Shown: in pieces, positions 35,604 to 38,862 of the stretch
Position numbering within the stretch: the stretch's first letter is position 1
How the letters are laid out: each line of letters starts with the position of its first letter
NCBI GenBank assembly: GCA_021787435.1
Contig: JAJYLY010000019.1
Coordinates: 1 to 38,862 of the forward strand
DNA: 38,862 bases
From: Pseudomonadota bacterium
Lineage (GTDB): Bacteria > Pseudomonadota > Gammaproteobacteria > Burkholderiales > Gallionellaceae
Direction: 5' to 3'
Program-made: the position numbers and the translations under genes
The notes under the pieces: model-generated
The model's database searches: none
The model's input: the letters and a program-made list of their open reading frames with translations, nothing else
What the model was told of the DNA's origin: nothing

Positions 35604-36383
35604 ATGTCCGAACCTGTAGTATTCGTATCTCACGGCGCACCCGATGCGCTGCTCATGGCGCAGGACGCCGTGGCTTCTTGGCGCAAGATCGGCCAGACAA
35701 TTACACAACCTGCTGCCATCCTTGTGGTTTCGGCGCACTGGGAAAACCGCAAACCAACCGTCAGCCTGTCTGATGCGCCCGAAACCCTGTATGACTTCTC
35801 GGGTTTCTCCCCTGAGCTATACCGCATGCGTTATCCTGCGCCCGGCGCACCGGTTTTGGCAGAACGTGTCGCAGCACTGCTGGCAACATCCGGCCAGCAA
35901 ACCGATCGCGATGCCACTCGTGGACTGGATCACGGCGCGTGGGTGCCGCTATCAGCAATGTATCCAGAGGCCAACATACCGGTCGCACAGCTCTCGCTGA
36001 TACAAAACGCAGGCCCCGAAACCCATTTCAAACTGGGACAGCTGCTAGCCCCCCTCAGTGATGAAGGCGTGCTCATCGTCTGTTCGGGTGCGATTACGCA
36101 TAACTTTGCATGGCTTGATTGGCGCGCAGCTCCCGATCAACGGCCTTTTCCAAAGGCTGAAACTTTTTCACAATGGGTTGCCGATCGCCTTACAGCGCAG
36201 GACGTTCCTGCCCTGCTCAACTATCGCAACGCCCCTTTTGGCGCAGAGTCTCACCCGAGCGAAGAGCACTTCATGCCATTTTTCGTCGCCCTGGGTGCAG
36301 CAAATGGCGCATCGTTCATGCGCTATCGCCCGCACTTCACCTATGGCGCGCTGTCCATGGATGCTTACGTCTGGCGCGGTTAG
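35604..36383 (+). CDS. DODA-type extradiol aromatic ring-opening dioxygenase
   Basis: This 259-residue protein belongs to the LigB/DODA class III extradiol dioxygenases, like E. coli YgiD. Histidines expected at the metal site are H10 (SHGAP), H45 (SAHWEN), H110 (LDHGAW) and H166 (THNF). YgiD opens L-DOPA; the natural substrate here is unknown and could be another catechol. ATG 35604 has GGGAG 6 bp upstream; the in-frame ATG at 35598 is too close to that site. It is followed 79 bp later by an FMN reductase and then a pirin, suggesting a catechol/quinone-handling set. Confidence 0.88.
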   Translation: MSEPVVFVSHGAPDALLMAQDAVASWRKIGQTITQPAAILVVSAHWENRKPTVSLSDAPETLYDFSGFSPELYRMRYPAPGAPVLAERVAALLATSGQQTDRDATRGLDHGAWVPLSAMYPEANIPVAQLSLIQNAGPETHFKLGQLLAPLSDEGVLIVCSGAITHNFAWLDWRAAPDQRPFPKAETFSQWVADRLTAQDVPALLNYRNAPFGAESHPSEEHFMPFFVALGAANGASFMRYRPHFTYGALSMDAYVWRG

Positions 36384-36462
36384 AAATGGCTGTCTCTTTA
36401 TCATCCGGCTGCAAGCATGAGAAGTTTCATCAATTTGTTTGTAATTTTTCAGGAGAGTCATC

Positions 36463-37014
36463 ATGAGTCAATACCAAATTTCCGTTATCGTCGGCAGCCT
36501 GCGCGAGGATTCCATCAACCGCAAACTGGCAAGCGCCATTGCAAAACTGGCGCCTTCGGAGTTCTCGTTCACGCAGGTAAAGATCGGCGACCTGCCGCTT
36601 TACAACCAGGACGATGATGCAAATCAGTCTGAATCCGTCAAGCGGATAAAAGAGGAAATTTCAGCTTCCCACGGCCTTCTGTTCGTCACGCCCGAATACA
36701 ACCGCTCTATTCCCGGCGTGCTGAAAAATGCAATCGACCATGCCTCGCGTCCTTATGGCCAGAATGTCTGGGCGGGCAAGCCTGCCGGTGTGCTGGGCGC
36801 ATCACCCGGCGCTGCTGGCACAGGCATGGCACAGCAACACTTGCGCAACATACTCGCAGCCGTTGGCGTGCTCGCCCTTGCACAGCCCGAGGCGCTGATT
36901 CAGGCAAAAGATGGATTGTTTGACGAAGCCGGCAATATCGGGGAAGGCAGCAGAAAATTTTTGCAGAACTGGATGGATCAATATGTCGCCTGGGTGAAAA
37001 AGGCGACTCAGTGA
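36463..37014 (+). CDS. NAD(P)H-dependent FMN reductase
   Basis: The 183-residue flavodoxin-like enzyme of the NADPH-dependent FMN reductase/ChrR group has the FMN phosphate loop GSLREDSINRKLA (11-23), the TPEYNRSIPGVLKNAIDHASRP region (76-97) and the GASPGAAGT loop. Family members reduce quinones, azo dyes or chromate by two-electron transfer. An AGGAGAG ribosome site precedes the ATG. With the neighbouring dioxygenase and pirin it fits protection against quinones; the exact substrate is not shown. Confidence 0.9.
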   Translation: MSQYQISVIVGSLREDSINRKLASAIAKLAPSEFSFTQVKIGDLPLYNQDDDANQSESVKRIKEEISASHGLLFVTPEYNRSIPGVLKNAIDHASRPYGQNVWAGKPAGVLGASPGAAGTGMAQQHLRNILAAVGVLALAQPEALIQAKDGLFDEAGNIGEGSRKFLQNWMDQYVAWVKKATQ

Positions 37015-37044
37015 ACCGGATTCAAAATCAAACATGGAGTCGAT

Positions 37045-37746
37045 ATGTTAAAGCTCAGAAAATCCGAAGAACGCGGCTATGCCGATCATGGCTGGCTCAA
37101 GAGTTACCACTCGTTTTCATTTGCCAGCTACCATGATCCCGATCACATGGGGTGGGGAAACCTGCGGGTAATCAACGAGGATCGCATCGAACCGGGGACC
37201 GGTTTTGGCAGGCACGGCCACCGCAACATGGAGATCATCAGCTACGTGCTTTCCGGCGAACTTGCGCACCAGGACAGCATGGGCAACATCAAGGGCATAC
37301 CGCCGGGCGATGTGCAGCGCATGAGCGCGGGCACAGGCGTGACGCACAGCGAATTCAATCATGCGGAAGGCCAGATGACGCATTTTCTGCAAATCTGGAT
37401 CGAGCCCAATGTCCAGGAAATCCCACCCAGTTACGAGCAGAAGACCATCCCGGAAAACGAGAAACGGGGAAAGTTGCGCCTGATCGCCTCCCCCAGTGGT
37501 GAAAGCGACTCTGTAGTCATACATGCAGATGCGAAACTTTATGCCGGATTGTTTGACGAAAACGAAAATGCCAGCCTTGATATAAATCCACAGCGCAAGG
37601 CTTATGTGCACCTGGTGCGCGGGAAGCTTGCGGTCAACGGCCAGAGGATCGCTGCTGGCGATGCCGTGCTGCTGGAACAGGAAAATCAGATACAAATTGA
37701 CAATGCCGACAAGGCGGAAGTCCTGGTGTTCGATCTTGCATCCTGA
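37045..37746 (+). CDS. Pirin-family bicupin protein
   Basis: This 233-residue YhhW-like pirin has metal ligands H57, H59, H101 and E103 (RHGHRNMEI and THSEFNH), the RVINEDRIEPGTGFG stretch and a complete C-terminal cupin. Bacterial pirins of this kind can cleave quercetin as metal-dependent dioxygenases, although physiological roles vary. It is 30 bp after the FMN reductase gene with GGAG before its ATG, so the two are co-transcribed. Confidence 0.92.
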   Translation: MLKLRKSEERGYADHGWLKSYHSFSFASYHDPDHMGWGNLRVINEDRIEPGTGFGRHGHRNMEIISYVLSGELAHQDSMGNIKGIPPGDVQRMSAGTGVTHSEFNHAEGQMTHFLQIWIEPNVQEIPPSYEQKTIPENEKRGKLRLIASPSGESDSVVIHADAKLYAGLFDENENASLDINPQRKAYVHLVRGKLAVNGQRIAAGDAVLLEQENQIQIDNADKAEVLVFDLAS

Positions 37747-37820
37747 ATTGCATCATTGAATCTGCATTTATAGCTCATGGATACACGCGCCATGCTTTAC
37801 GGAAAGACTCGACCCGATCT

Positions 37821-38633
37821 TTGAGACTAGCCTGGAGATCACCATTGGCTGCTAATTTGAAGAAATCCGGTTTTGACGTCATCGGTTATGACGCCTATAA
37901 GGGTGCTTATGAGAAAGCACGAGCTGCCGGAATAACAATGGTAGATACATTAAAAGAAGTGGCGAAACAGGCTGACGAAGCGATAATTTCGATGGTTCGT
38001 GACTACGCCCAGAATGTTGATGTTATTTTTGGCAATGACGGTCTCTTGTCTAGCGATACCAAAGGCAAAACAATTATTGTGATGAGTACCCTTGACCCTG
38101 ATTTGATGAATGAGTTGGGCAATAAGGTTGAAGCTGAAAGTGATTTAAGTTTGATAAGCGCCGCAGTAAGCGGGGGGGCTTCAGGTGCCCAAGCTGGAAC
38201 ATTATCGATCATGACTTCTGGTTCGAAAGATATCGTGAAATCTTTCCAGCCTTACTTTGATGCGATCGGATCCAATACGTTTTACTATGGCGAGAATCCA
38301 GGCAATAGCCAAGTAGCAAAATTAGTTAACAATATGATTCTTGGTATCACAATGAATGGTGTGGCTGAAGGATTGAAATTCGGAAAACACTATAACTTGC
38401 CTGAGCAGGAAATATTAAATCTGTTAAAAGTTAGCACGGGTGATAGCTGGGTAGTGAGAAATTGGAGCGACGTTTCAGATTGGACAGCAGAGACTGCCTT
38501 GGCCGTTTTGCTTAAAGACTTAAAAGCGGCTTATGGTGAAGGGATTAAGCACAATGTAACTTTACCGTTCAATGCCTTGGCATCCATAGAGTTGTTTAAT
38601 TCTATGGGAAAAGAGAAACCAGATGCAAAATAA
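37821..38633 (+). pseudogene. 3-hydroxyisobutyrate dehydrogenase-like protein, 5'-broken
   Basis: The 270-residue frame is a beta-hydroxyacid dehydrogenase (6PGDH/HIBADH superfamily): a VSGGASGAQAGTLSIMTSG loop and the catalytic AKLVNNMILG lysine/asparagine region are intact. The Rossmann start, GxGxxG followed by AANL, is missing. The frame opens at TTG 37821 with unrelated MRLAWRSPL before AANLKKSGFDVIGYD. Removing one T near 37846 would give ITMAANL from the preceding frame, which points to a frameshift in a decayed 5' end. No ribosome site is seen. The region is AT-richer than its neighbours, suggesting transfer. A sequencing error or non-canonical start cannot be excluded. Confidence 0.65.
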
Positions 38634-38747
38634 TGAGGCTGCTGTTGAACTCAGGATTTCCTAATGGATTATTTGAGTTTGATGCTGGTTACCGAAATGG
38701 TCGCAAATGTCAAATCGTAACAGCTATATTTTTTGGGAGAATTGATC

Positions 38748-38862
38748 ATGATTTTTTCAGACTCAACCTGTAAATTATGGACGCCTCGTATTCTGTCCAT
38801 ATTGCGTATCATCGTTGGTTTCCTTTACGTGCAGCATGGCACGGCAAAGCTATTCGGCGCAC
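38748..38862 (+). CDS. DoxX-family membrane protein, partial at right edge
   Basis: The first 38 codons are present. After a short polar start, ILSILRIIVGFLYVQHGTAKLFG matches the first helix of DoxX-like proteins, which carries the QHGTAKLFG motif. A GGGAGA ribosome site lies 7 bp upstream. DoxX-like genes often accompany pirin and quinone-reductase genes, as here. The rest lies beyond the window. Confidence 0.75.
   Translation, partial: MIFSDSTCKLWTPRILSILRIIVGFLYVQHGTAKLFGA

Noticed and set aside
37790..37835. RLDPIFET phrase in another frame, recalling 6-phosphogluconate dehydrogenase
   Set aside because: The similarity is only about eight residues and does not continue; the decayed start of the dehydrogenase is a simpler explanation.
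38664..38720. An 18-codon open frame before the DoxX-like gene
   Set aside because: No ribosome site and no recognisable product.

Overview
The window reads as bacterial chromosome from a betaproteobacterium. The gene order tpiA-secG-tRNA-Leu-nuoA-N, the rrn-type promoter beside tsaD, and the protein sequences fit Nitrosomonadales, perhaps a Gallionellaceae/Sideroxydans-like organism. The family-level placement is inference and was not tested by any search. Most of the DNA is moderately GC-rich. Two stretches look different: about 5.70-11.05 kb, and the right end from about 37.75 kb.

Left part (1-5.7 kb). A strong rRNA-operon promoter and leader with boxA points leftward off the window edge. 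tsaD (tRNA t6A synthesis) runs rightward and converges on a tight leftward operon of a MoxR AAA+ ATPase, a VWA/DUF2201-like protein with a degenerate metallopeptidase motif, and a DsrS-like protein. plsY (phospholipid synthesis) and folB (folate synthesis) follow, divergent from each other.

Accessory stretch (5.7-11.05 kb). It holds an AT-rich block, three DnaA-box-like 9-mers in 35 bp, a frameshifted IS110-family transposase remnant, an unusual fusion of a GT-B and a GT-A glycosyltransferase, an overlapping DedA-family membrane protein, about 750 bp without a credible gene, a PsiE-family protein, and a pair of 16-bp direct repeats. The glycosyltransferase fusion plus DedA is the best candidate here for an undescribed module, perhaps making and moving a lipid-linked glycan.

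Core energy block (11.05-28.7 kb, all leftward). tpiA, secG, tRNA-Leu(GAG), then all 14 complex I genes (nuoA-N), a Nudix hydrolase, and an ammonium transporter. The transporter's upstream region carries two NtrC-like sites. A Fur-like site sits before nuoA.

Molybdenum cofactor block (28.9-34.2 kb, rightward). moaA, moaC, moaD, moaE, mobB, mobA, moeA and mog run almost without gaps and cover most of the route from GTP to Moco/bis-MGD. moeB is not in the window. MoeA carries an insertion of about 42 residues.

Right end (34.2-38.9 kb). A C_GCAxxG_C_C redox protein with its own promoter, a convergent VIT/CCC1-type metal transporter, and a rightward set of DODA-type dioxygenase, NAD(P)H-dependent FMN reductase and pirin. 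Then comes AT-richer DNA with a dehydrogenase lacking its NAD-binding N-terminus and the start of a DoxX-like gene cut by the window end.
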